A DNA stretch of 8,842 nucleotides from Pseudomonadota bacterium (GCA_021847385.1 JAJZTV010000071.1:301-9142), one strand, 5' to 3'. Shown: positions 1 to 8,842, counted from the stretch's first letter. Notes: generated from the letters alone by a model not told the origin. Translations and numbers: made by a program.

Positions 1-17
1 CGCCGACCTGAAGGGCG

Positions 18-1982
18 TCAGCTGTTGCGCATGAAGTCGAGGAAGCGTTGGGTCGGGCCGCTGGCGCTGCCGCGGATCACCAGTTGTTCGTCGTACGAGT
101 AATGCAGATCGGGGATGATCGCACTGACCTCGCCCAATGGAATGCCGTGGATATGCGCACCGGGCTGCGCGATCAGGGTCATCGCCTTGTCGTGGAAGGT
201 TAGCGAGCCTTGGATATTGTCGATCTTAGGCCAACCCGGCGCGTAATCGAGCACGCCGTCGTTCAGCCGCATGCCGACCTTGAATTCGCCGCCGCCTTGG
301 TCGAAGGGAAACTTGTCCAACGAGCCTTTCAATATGAATCGAACATCGCTGGCGTAGCCGCCGACCAGGCTGCGCTTGAGCCAGGCATGCGCATCGTCGC
401 TGACCGCCTTCGGCAGATACTGCCAGACGGCGTTGGCCTCGCCTCGGCCAAGGCTGGCCTGGATGTCGGTCTGAGCCGGCCGGCCCGGCGCCGTTTGAAT
501 GCTGCCGTGCGCTTCGCCGGTCAAGTCGGCATTGGCGAACTTCAGTTTGGCGATATCGAGCTTGAGCCCGCCCTGCTTCGGCAACTGCCATGTCAAGCGG
601 CCCTCGACCGTGGCGAAGGCGAGCGGATTGCGAAAGATGCGGGTGTCGTCGAACGAGAAATTCCGGCTATCGATCTCGGCTTCGCCGCTATCCTGGTCGG
701 TCTTGATCCGGCCGCTCAGCCCGTCGAGGCCGGGCAACTTGTCGTAGGCATTGACGCCGACGTCATGAAAGCGTGCGGTCACAGCATAGCGGTTGCCGTC
801 GACCTGCTGCACTTGGGCAAAATCGACCAGGCCGCGCGGGCTGAGTTTCTCGACCAGATCGTGCATGCTTTTGGGCAGCGGGATGGCGTCGGCCAAGGCG
901 GTCACCGCCTCCAGGCGCAAGCCCTCGGCCTCGGCCTGGGTGGGCTTGAACTGGCCGCTGGCGTCGGCCTGCAGTTGCAGGCCGAGCTTGGCCGCGCTCG
1001 AGGTTTCGCCGGTGGCCGTGGTGTAACGCAAGCCCTCGGTATGGATATCGTGCCGGTCGTTTTTCAGGCGCTGCCAGACGATGCGGCTATCCAGTTGGCG
1101 AAAGGCGAGGATGCGCAGGTCCTGGGCGAACTGGAGCGAGATGTCGCGCAGCCGCGCATCGCCGACGATTTGCTGCGGCGTGCCTTTCTTCACGGTCAGC
1201 CAGAAGCGCAGATGGCCACGGCCGCCGCGCACCGTCTCTTGCGACCATGGCGTTTGCCGGTTCCAAGCGGCGAGATCGACGGCATCGACGGCGCTGTAGA
1301 TCTTGCCGGACCAGCCTTCCGGTTCGTTGATGCTGCTGCCGCGCAGGTCGCCGCGCAGGTCGAGCCGTTGCGCGACGTCCGCGGGCGGCAACGCCGTCAG
1401 GCCGAAGCGGTGGCGGCCCAACAGGTTGTGCAAGGCGGCGTTGAGCCGGGTCAGCTTGAGCGGCGGCGCCCCGATCTTTTCGTCGAGCCAGGTGACCTCG
1501 GCGTCGCTGACCAGGATCAGGCGCTGGCGCAGCAGCCAATCGGGGAACGCGCCGCCGGTCTGCTTTTCGTCGATGCGAATGCCGGCCACATACACTGCGC
1601 CGTTCTTGTCGCGGCGGATTGTGAGCTTGGGCGCCTGCAGCCTGAGTTCGGCCAGCCGGGGCTCGAAAAAGACCAGACTGCTCCAGGACACCGCCGCCTC
1701 CACGCTCGGCAAGGTCAGTGGGGCCGCTTGCCCCGGCGTCATGATGCGCACGTCGCCGAGCCGCAGCCGGGGGTGCCAGCCGCGCCAGTCGGCGGTGAGT
1801 TCGCCGATCGCGACCGGCAGGCCGATGGCCCGGCTCACGCTCTGCTCGATGAAGGCGCGTTGCTCGCCCAGGCGCGGCAGCAGCGCGTATTTGACGGTCA
1901 GCACCAGGCCGGCGAACGCGATGGTGCCCAGGATGGCGATCCAGGCGGCGATGCGGAGTAGACGTCGGTTCAAGGTGTTCAT
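18..1982 (-). CDS. yhdP: YhdP-family AsmA-like protein, N-terminal half (truncated or frameshifted)
   Basis: The start and fold match YhdP/TIGR02099 (DUF3971) proteins, inner-membrane-anchored AsmA-like periplasmic proteins. In E. coli, YhdP, TamB and YdbH help move phospholipids to the outer membrane. A short basic N-terminus (NRRLLR) precedes one hydrophobic segment at about residues 11-35. A long beta-rich periplasmic region follows, starting with the family-typical stretch around GLPVAIGELTADW. I chose the methionine at 1982 because the family pattern begins there; an in-frame ATG at 2015 would add 11 residues (MALFRADPSPT) without a better ribosome binding site. The gene follows the HIT-family gene by 63 bp on the same strand, so they are probably co-transcribed. 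The odd point is length: about 654 residues, whereas YhdP proteins usually have about 1,200-1,300. The stop (TGA, 18-20) falls right after a GPTQRFLDFMRNS segment typical of mid-protein. The second half would lie left of the window. Family call is firm; whether the protein is functional is open. Confidence 0.85.
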   Translation of the reverse strand: MNTLNRRLLRIAAWIAILGTIAFAGLVLTVKYALLPRLGEQRAFIEQSVSRAIGLPVAIGELTADWRGWHPRLRLGDVRIMTPGQAAPLTLPSVEAAVSWSSLVFFEPRLAELRLQAPKLTIRRDKNGAVYVAGIRIDEKQTGGAFPDWLLRQRLILVSDAEVTWLDEKIGAPPLKLTRLNAALHNLLGRHRFGLTALPPADVAQRLDLRGDLRGSSINEPEGWSGKIYSAVDAVDLAAWNRQTPWSQETVRGGRGHLRFWLTVKKGTPQQIVGDARLRDISLQFAQDLRILAFRQLDSRIVWQRLKNDRHDIHTEGLRYTTATGETSSAAKLGLQLQADASGQFKPTQAEAEGLRLEAVTALADAIPLPKSMHDLVEKLSPRGLVDFAQVQQVDGNRYAVTARFHDVGVNAYDKLPGLDGLSGRIKTDQDSGEAEIDSRNFSFDDTRIFRNPLAFATVEGRLTWQLPKQGGLKLDIAKLKFANADLTGEAHGSIQTAPGRPAQTDIQASLGRGEANAVWQYLPKAVSDDAHAWLKRSLVGGYASDVRFILKGSLDKFPFDQGGGEFKVGMRLNDGVLDYAPGWPKIDNIQGSLTFHDKAMTLIAQPGAHIHGIPLGEVSAIIPDLHYSYDEQLVIRGSASGPTQRFLDFMRNS

Positions 1983-2045
1983 GGTCGGCGATGGGTCAGC
2001 CCGGAACAATGCCATGCGCTCAGGGCAAAGGAAAGGGCGCTGATG

Positions 2046-3098
2046 CTAAGACAGCGACAACTTGCCAAGTTCCTCGGCGATGCTGCGCGCGTCGATCTGG
2101 ACGAAATCCTGCCGGCCGAATGCGGCGACGCCGCCGGCCAACTCATACCAGCCGGGGTTCGCGCCCAGCGATGTTTGCAGCGCGCCGGGCGTGGCCCAGG
2201 CCTGGCTTTGATGCCGGCGCGGCAAGACATAAAGCCGGCCGGGCAGATAGACCAGGTTGTAGGCGGTGCCGCCTTGGTGCAGTTCGTCGAGATAGCGCCA
2301 GGCCGCGACCGCGTCGTCGAAGCTCAGGCAGTCCACCGGATAGTCTTCGCTGCCGCCGTTGTGCCGCCAAACCGGGTTCAGCAACGGCAACGGCAGTTCG
2401 CGCACGAAGCTCTGGAAATGCAGGTGATTGACCGAGGCATAGGCGCCCAGGCTGTTATAGGCCAGGCCGAAGCCGGCCACGCGTGGGCCGAGCGCCTGCG
2501 TTGTCTCCCAGGCATAGCCGTGCCACTGCGGCGTCAGGAACTGCGCGTGGCCTAGCCCTTTCTCCGGCACCAGCAGGCCGTGCAGCGGCGCAAACGGGAA
2601 CTTGTTGTAGAGCAGGCTGACGTTCCGGTCGAGCAGTTCGCCCTGCCAAAAGACCTCCTTGGCCAGGAAGGGCTTGTCGAAATGGAAGCCGTCCGGGTTG
2701 AACGGCTGGCGCAGACCCTCGACCTTGGCCGCGCTGGCGCGCGGCGGGCGCAAGGCGCGCAAGGGGTTGAACTGCACCTCCCATGGCCCGGCCTCGCGCT
2801 GCTCGGCCAAATTCAAATTCTCAAAGCCGATCGCCATCAACTTGAGAAAGACCATCAGGTCGTCCTCCGGCTCGTTCAGCGGCCGGCCCTGACGCAGCGC
2901 AGTGGTGATCAGCGCGGCCTGGTGATAGTGGCGTTCGGTCAGCGGCTCGCGCAGTCGCTGCCAAAGTTCGGGGTCGTTGGCGGCGTTGGCCAATACCAGG
3001 ATGTAGACACCGAGGCCGTCGTGCTGGCGCAGCATGGTGTGCAGGCCGTCGGCGAAGGCGTGCTGAAAGTCAGCGGTGGAGGAAAACAGGGGAGGCAT
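2046..3098 (-). CDS. HIT-superfamily nucleotidyl phosphorylase, VTC2/GDPGP1-like
   Basis: The protein contains an NHLHFQ segment (residues 224-229 counted from 3098), the H-x-H-x-Q form of the histidine-triad motif, set in the context SLGAYASVNHLHFQ. This closely resembles plant VTC2 (GDP-L-galactose phosphorylase) and animal GDPGP1 (GDP-D-glucose phosphorylase). In those enzymes the first His of the motif attacks the nucleotide alpha-phosphate. Upstream, the LLYNKFPFAPLHGLLVPE stretch is the usual GalT/HIT-like strand pair. By family, it would phosphorolyse a GDP-hexose or similar nucleotide, but the substrate cannot be read from sequence; an Ap4A-phosphorylase-like role is an alternative. 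No signal peptide is seen, so it is probably cytoplasmic. An ATG at 3137 would extend the protein by 13 residues (MPFSPTRAPPPPA), but that stretch is out-of-frame toxin-remnant DNA, so I prefer 3098. Neither start has a clear Shine-Dalgarno. It lies between the antitoxin remnant locus and yhdP on one strand. Confidence 0.75.
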   Translation of the reverse strand: MPPLFSSTADFQHAFADGLHTMLRQHDGLGVYILVLANAANDPELWQRLREPLTERHYHQAALITTALRQGRPLNEPEDDLMVFLKLMAIGFENLNLAEQREAGPWEVQFNPLRALRPPRASAAKVEGLRQPFNPDGFHFDKPFLAKEVFWQGELLDRNVSLLYNKFPFAPLHGLLVPEKGLGHAQFLTPQWHGYAWETTQALGPRVAGFGLAYNSLGAYASVNHLHFQSFVRELPLPLLNPVWRHNGGSEDYPVDCLSFDDAVAAWRYLDELHQGGTAYNLVYLPGRLYVLPRRHQSQAWATPGALQTSLGANPGWYELAGGVAAFGRQDFVQIDARSIAEELGKLSLS

Positions 3099-3189
3099 AG
3101 CGGGCGGCGGCGGGGCTCTTGTCGGCGAGAAAGGCATGCAGGCGCAGGATGGCCTGCAAGGCCTCGGGTGGTCAGACTACCTGGGGCAC
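3096..3189 (-). pseudogene. decayed ParE/RelE-type toxin, N-terminal remnant
   Basis: In the frame beginning at a GTG (3187-3189) that overlaps the 3' end of the antitoxin by 13 bases, the reading is V-P-Q-V-V-stop-P-P-E-A-L, then QAILRLHAFLADKSPAAARYA. This follows the typical N-terminus of ParE/RelE toxins partnered with RHH antitoxins (pattern MPQV..s.eAL.dL.RL..FL..K.P.AARrA) position for position. The sixth codon is TGA (3172-3174), and similarity ends near 3096, where the coding DNA of the HIT-family gene begins; the frame closes at 3070-3072. Most of the roughly 90-100-residue toxin is therefore missing. The overlap with the antitoxin is the normal arrangement for such operons. Seen directly: the frame, the stop, and the overlap. 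The family match is from memory of the family pattern. Confidence 0.7.
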
Positions 3190-3416
3190 GGTACTTCGTG
3201 TCCGGCCGCCAGCGCGTCCAGCCACTGCATGACCTGCTTTTGCGCAATGGCTTGGCCGCTTTCCTGGTAACGCGCCCAGCGGGTCTTGTCCTCGTGCCGT
3301 TCCTTCAGCGCGGTCTTGATCACCCAGTGCGGCGTGCGCTCCAGTTCGTCGACTACGTGCTTGAGCCGCCCGCGGGTTTCATCGTCGAGTTCGACGCCGA
3401 CGGTGGAAGTGCTCAT
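3177..3416 (-). CDS. ribbon-helix-helix (CopG/ParD-like) antitoxin, orphan
   Basis: A 79-residue protein whose first 45 residues fit a ribbon-helix-helix DNA-binding domain. The strand STVGVEL (3-9) is followed by a helix at about 12-24, a turn, and a second helix beginning TPHWVIKTAL. The pattern is close to the N-terminal RHH of PutA and to stand-alone antitoxins of ParE/RelE pairs. The C-terminal part, with ESGQAIAQKQVMQWLDAL and the proline/cysteine-rich end, matches the toxin-binding tails of those antitoxins. Such proteins dimerise, neutralise the toxin and repress their own promoter. The expected toxin gene directly downstream is only a broken remnant, so this appears to be an orphan antitoxin. 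It sits first in the leftward cluster with the HIT-family gene and yhdP. Inverted repeats just upstream (3427-3460) could be its operator. A weak GGA lies about 8 bases before the ATG. Confidence 0.8.
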   Translation of the reverse strand: MSTSTVGVELDDETRGRLKHVVDELERTPHWVIKTALKERHEDKTRWARYQESGQAIAQKQVMQWLDALAAGHEVPCPR

Positions 3417-3426
3417 GGCGGGTTCC

Positions 3427-3460
3427 GGGTTGCGATAAGTACAACCCCATTCTAAGGGGT
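3427..3460 (-). promoter_or_regulatory. candidate antitoxin promoter/operator with two overlapping inverted repeats
   Basis: Immediately upstream of the RHH gene, GGGTTG (3427-3432) is the exact reverse complement of CAACCC (3442-3447) across a 9-base spacer. An overlapping pair, ACCCC (3444-3448) and GGGGT (3456-3460), lies next to it. On the minus strand the second pair encloses TAGAAT (3449-3454), a good -10 match; no convincing -35 is seen. Inverted repeats overlapping the promoter are the usual arrangement for autorepression by RHH antitoxins. The operator role is inference. Confidence 0.4.
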
Positions 3461-3561
3461 GCCTCCGATTGGCGCCACCACTCAGCAGGGGTGGCCATCC
3501 GGCCGCGAACCTCCGGCGATGACGCGCTGCGCTTGGCTCATGCAGAACCTTCTACCCGTAG

Positions 3562-3581
3562 GTCGGCAATACCTTGCCGAC
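3562..3581. repeat. perfect 8-bp hairpin with 4-base loop
   Basis: GTCGGCAA (3562-3569) and TTGCCGAC (3574-3581) are exact reverse complements around the loop TACC. It lies about 65 bases beyond the metH stop and lacks a following T-run on either strand. It could be a weak terminator for metH transcripts or a copy of a short dispersed palindromic repeat. The flanking CCCGTAG is reminiscent of such repeats. Confidence 0.45.
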
Positions 3582-3598
3582 GGCGCTTCTCGGAGCAC

Positions 3599-3637
3599 AA
3601 ATCTATCAATTTGATATTTATTGATAGATTTTGATAG
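3599..3637. repeat. AT-rich inverted repeat with phased TTGATA repeats downstream of metH
   Basis: A 12-bp perfect inverted repeat, AAATCTATCAAT (3599-3610) and ATTGATAGATTT (3620-3631), encloses a 9-base loop. In addition, TTGATA occurs as direct repeats at 3611, 3621 and 3631, exactly 10 bp apart, with an inverted copy at 3604-3609. It begins about 16 bases after the metH stop codon on the transcribed strand, so a hairpin terminator is possible, although no U-tract follows. The 10-bp phasing equally suits a protein-binding site. The AT content contrasts sharply with the surrounding GC-rich DNA. Confidence 0.55.
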
Positions 3638-3646
3638 AGGCCCTGT

Positions 3647-7390
<3,744 letters not shown>

Positions 7391-7427
7391 GGTAGCTAGA
7401 GGTCGATAAAGTCTAATTATGATACTT

Positions 7428-7451
7428 GGCAGTAAGCCTGCCTCCCAGGCT
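7428..7451 (-). promoter_or_regulatory. two mutually exclusive hairpins in the metH leader
   Basis: GGCAG (7428-7432) pairs with CTGCC (7438-7442), and AGCCTG (7435-7440) pairs with CAGGCT (7446-7451). The arms overlap at 7438-7440, so only one hairpin can form at a time. They lie about 38-61 bases upstream of the metH ATG. This could be an attenuator-like switch, or a coincidence in a short GC-rich tract; transcription through it is not shown. Confidence 0.3.
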
Positions 7452-7453
7452 GA

Positions 7454-7478
7454 CGGATAATAAATGCTTATTTATCCG
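7454..7478. repeat. AT-rich hairpin upstream of metH
   Basis: CGGATAATAA (7454-7463) pairs with TTATT-T-ATCCG (7468-7478), giving ten base pairs with one bulged T and an ATGC loop. It lies 64-88 bases before metH in the divergent region and could be an operator or leader structure. On the minus strand the segment also offers TATTAT as a possible -10 for metH, without a convincing -35. Confidence 0.35.
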
Positions 7479-7564
7479 AAGGCCAGGCGGGCTGATTTGC
7501 TCGTGCACGGTGTTTTTGCGGTGACCGGGCCGGTCGAGGGCGCAACATAAACAACAAATTGGCT

Positions 7565-7573
7565 TGCTATAGT
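7565..7573 (+). promoter_or_regulatory. extended -10 promoter element for the rhodanese gene
   Basis: TGC-TATAGT matches the extended -10 pattern TG-n-TATAAT with one mismatch and lies about 65 bases upstream of the rhodanese start. No good -35 hexamer is seen at 17 bp, which fits an extended -10 promoter. A 13-bp palindrome at 7523-7535 lies about 30 bp further upstream and could bind a regulator. Confidence 0.45.
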
Positions 7574-7637
7574 GTCGATGCATAGCGACGGGGTTATAAG
7601 TCGAAACCGGAGATGGCCGAGTAAAGGGAGACCGCCG

Positions 7638-8024
7638 ATGAAGCATCTAACGCCGAAAGAGGCCTATGCCTTTCTAGAGGCCAACAGCGATGCGGTGTTG
7701 ATCGATTGCCGCTCGGAGTTCGAGTATCTGTTCGTCGGTCATCCTATCGGGGCCATCTTGGTGCCGTGGTACGAGGGTGCGAATTGGGATTTGAACCCGC
7801 GTTTTTTGGGCGAGGTGCGCATGGCCGCCTCGCACCACCGGCCGGTGATCCTGGTCTGCCGCTCAGGCAACCGCTCGCGCGAGGCCGGGGCGTTCCTGGA
7901 GCAGAACGGCTTCACCGATGTCTACAACGTGCTGCACGGCTTCGAGGGCGAGCTCGACGAGCATCACCATCGCGGCACGGTCAGCGGCTGGCGCTGCGAC
8001 GGCCTGCCGTGGGAGCAGTGCTGA
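7638..8024 (+). CDS. single-domain rhodanese-like sulfurtransferase
   Basis: A 128-residue protein that is one rhodanese domain. It shows the LIDCRSEFEY strand (21-30), the GHPIGAILVPW segment (34-44) matching the usual GHIPGA motif, and the active-site loop CRSGNRS with catalytic Cys74 (codon 7857-7859). It ends with the G-W-x-x-x-G-L-P-W tail typical of this group. Such proteins move sulfane sulfur as a cysteine persulfide; donor and acceptor are unknown here. No signal peptide is seen, so it is cytoplasmic. The start at 7638 is chosen because AGGGAG lies 7 bases upstream (7625-7630). A further in-frame ATG at 7572 would fall on the likely -10 element. The gene is divergent from metH and convergent with dut and appears to be transcribed alone. 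Confidence 0.93.
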   Translation: MKHLTPKEAYAFLEANSDAVLIDCRSEFEYLFVGHPIGAILVPWYEGANWDLNPRFLGEVRMAASHHRPVILVCRSGNRSREAGAFLEQNGFTDVYNVLHGFEGELDEHHHRGTVSGWRCDGLPWEQC

Positions 8025-8026
8025 GC

Positions 8027-8080
8027 AGGGGTCGGGATTCAGGGACGCGCCGAAGGCGCGAAGATTCTGCCCTGACCCCT
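8027..8080. repeat. palindromic repeat between rhodanese and dut, likely also a terminator
   Basis: AGGGGTC (8027-8033) and GACCCCT (8074-8080) form the outer arms, extendable by a few pairs. CGCGCC (8046-8051) and GGCGCG (8055-8060) form a perfect inner hairpin around GAA. The pentamer GATTC also occurs twice (8036-8040 and 8063-8067). The right arm overlaps the dut stop codon (TAG, 8079-8081). On the plus strand the structure is followed by ATTTCTT, so it can act as a terminator for the rhodanese transcript. From memory, AGGGGTCAG-type palindromes are common dispersed REP/MITE-like repeats in proteobacteria. Confidence 0.5.
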
Positions 8081-8525
8081 ATTTCTTCCCCGTACTGCCG
8101 AAGCCGCCGGCGCCGCGGTCGCTTTCCGGGAATTCGTCCACCAGGTTGAAGCTCGCCTGCACCACCGGCACGATGACCATTTGCGCGATGCGCTCGAAGG
8201 GTTGGATGGTGAAGGCCTCATGGCCGCGGTTCCAGGTCGAGACCATGAGCTGGCCCTGGTAGTCGGAGTCGATCAGGCCGACCAGGTTGCCCAGCACTAC
8301 GCCGTGTTTATGGCCCAGACCGGAACGAGGCAGGATCATCGCGGCGAAGCCGGCATCGGCCAGGTGGATGGCGATGCCGGTCGGGATGAGCTGGGTTTCG
8401 CCGGGGTTGAGCACCAGCGGGGCATCCAGACAGGCGCGCAGGTCGAGGCCGGCGCTGCCGGGCGTGGCGTAATGGGGCAGTTGTTCCCGCATGCGCGGGT
8501 CGAGGATTTTGACGTCGACGTGCAT
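8079..8525 (-). CDS. dut: deoxyuridine 5'-triphosphate nucleotidohydrolase (dUTPase)
   Basis: A 148-residue homotrimeric-type dUTPase (E. coli Dut has 151 residues) that hydrolyses dUTP to dUMP and pyrophosphate, keeping uracil out of DNA and supplying dTMP synthesis. All five motifs are present: I, PGSAGLDLRA (22-31); II, PRSGLG (66-71); III, GLIDSDYQG (83-91), with the catalytic Asp at 88; IV, ERIAQMV (111-117); V, the Gly-rich RGAGGFGSTG (137-146), which closes over the nucleotide. The start at 8523-8525 gives the family-typical N-terminus; its ribosome binding site is weak. It follows coaBC by 17 bp on the same strand, the same order as dfp-dut in E. coli, so co-transcription is very likely. 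Confidence 0.97.
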   Translation of the reverse strand: MHVDVKILDPRMREQLPHYATPGSAGLDLRACLDAPLVLNPGETQLIPTGIAIHLADAGFAAMILPRSGLGHKHGVVLGNLVGLIDSDYQGQLMVSTWNRGHEAFTIQPFERIAQMVIVPVVQASFNLVDEFPESDRGAGGFGSTGKK

Positions 8526-8542
8526 GATGCTTGAGTCTCTGG

Positions 8543-8842
8543 TTAAGGGTGTTGGGCGTTGTAGAGCTGGGCGATGTGCTCGATCAGGCGGCGGGCCTGG
8601 CTGAGCTTGTCGGCCTGTTGCAGGGTGTGTTTGCCGGCGTCGTCGAGCAGCAGCAGCTCGACTTCATCGGCGCCGATGGCCTCTTGCACCGCGTTGGCCA
8701 CGATCAAGGGCAGGTGCTTGCGCTTGCGCTTGAGCTCGGCGTATTCCTCGAGGTTCTCCGCCTCGGCGGCGAAGCCGACGCAGAACGGCGGCTTCGCCCG
8801 GCTGGTGACGTTGGCCAGGATGTCCGGGTTGGGCGCCAGTTC
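8543..8842 (-). CDS. coaBC: CoaBC (phosphopantothenoylcysteine decarboxylase/phosphopantothenate-cysteine ligase), C-terminal fragment
   Basis: The last 99 codons of a gene entering from the right edge, ending at TAA (8543-8545). The reading frame starts ELAPNPDILANVTSRAKPPF, followed by CVGFAAEAENLEEYAELKRK and a HLPLIVANAV segment. This is the C-terminal CoaB (ligase) domain: the PPF-x-VGFAAE strand, the basic K-R-K-R-K loop and the IVAN strand are its conserved nucleotide/substrate region. CoaB joins cysteine to 4'-phosphopantothenate using CTP; the CoaC decarboxylase domain would lie outside the window. Gene order coaBC-dut supports the call. A separate single-function CoaB cannot be excluded from this fragment, though bifunctional CoaBC is usual in proteobacteria. 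Confidence 0.93.
   Translation of the reverse strand, partial: ELAPNPDILANVTSRAKPPFCVGFAAEAENLEEYAELKRKRKHLPLIVANAVQEAIGADEVELLLLDDAGKHTLQQADKLSQARRLIEHIAQLYNAQHP

Larger units (their letters stand above)
7391..7637. other. divergent intergenic region between metH and the rhodanese gene
   Basis: This 247-bp stretch contains no gene I can support. It holds the 5' leader of metH (minus strand) and the promoter and leader of the rhodanese gene (plus strand). Visible structures are two overlapping hairpins (7428-7451), an AT-rich hairpin (7454-7478), a 13-bp palindrome, GACCGGGCCGGTC (7523-7535), and an extended -10 element (7565-7573). I found no match to cobalamin, SAM or SAH riboswitch consensus cores by eye. 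Confidence 0.6.

Noticed and set aside
210..1961. 583-codon open frame on the plus strand opposite yhdP
   Set aside because: It is antisense to a recognisable YhdP N-terminus, with low-complexity Ala/Gly/Gln/Asp composition and no family pattern.
3172..3174. Selenocysteine or recoding reading of the TGA in the toxin remnant
   Set aside because: The frame is also truncated at its 3' end and no suitable downstream element is seen; simple decay explains it.
2580..3455. 291-codon plus-strand frame across the HIT and antitoxin genes
   Set aside because: It covers two recognisable minus-strand genes plus the toxin remnant and shows no domain of its own.
3522..3615. Possible small plus-strand peptide starting MTRCAWLMQN
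   Set aside because: About 31 codons, no clear ribosome binding site, and it runs through two hairpins; likely chance.
7391..7500. Cobalamin or SAM/SAH riboswitch upstream of metH
   Set aside because: No conserved core sequences of these riboswitches could be found by eye; only simple hairpins are present.

Overview
The window is GC-rich, densely packed bacterial DNA that looks like a chromosome segment of a beta- or gamma-proteobacterium. The reasons are the coaBC-dut pair, a full-length E. coli-like cobalamin-dependent MetH, a YhdP/AsmA-like protein, and dispersed palindromic repeats of a kind common in Thiobacillus/Azoarcus-like genomes. Genus cannot be fixed from the sequence.

Layout, left to right. 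Positions 18-3416 form a leftward (minus-strand) cluster. In transcription order it holds a small ribbon-helix-helix antitoxin-like gene, a decayed ParE/RelE-type toxin remnant, a HIT-superfamily phosphorylase resembling plant VTC2/animal GDPGP1, and the N-terminal half of a YhdP-family AsmA-like protein that stops near the middle of the family's usual length. A 230-bp spacer (3417-3646) follows. It is rich in inverted repeats and includes an AT-rich island with phased TTGATA repeats. metH (3647-7390, minus) fills the centre; it carries an in-frame 53-bp palindromic element at a domain junction. A divergent intergenic region (7391-7637) with several hairpins separates metH from a rightward single-domain rhodanese (7638-8024). 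The rhodanese converges on dut (8079-8525, minus), with a palindromic repeat in the 54-bp gap that runs into the dut stop codon. dut lies 17 bp downstream of the C-terminal end of coaBC, which enters from the right edge.

Functionally, metH (methionine/folate cycle), coaBC (coenzyme A) and dut (dUTP removal) are housekeeping genes. The less ordinary material is the palindromic insertion inside metH, the orphan antitoxin with its toxin relic joined to the HIT gene, and the shortened yhdP. No complete novel defence or mobile system is visible. No tRNA, rRNA, CRISPR array or insertion sequence was seen.
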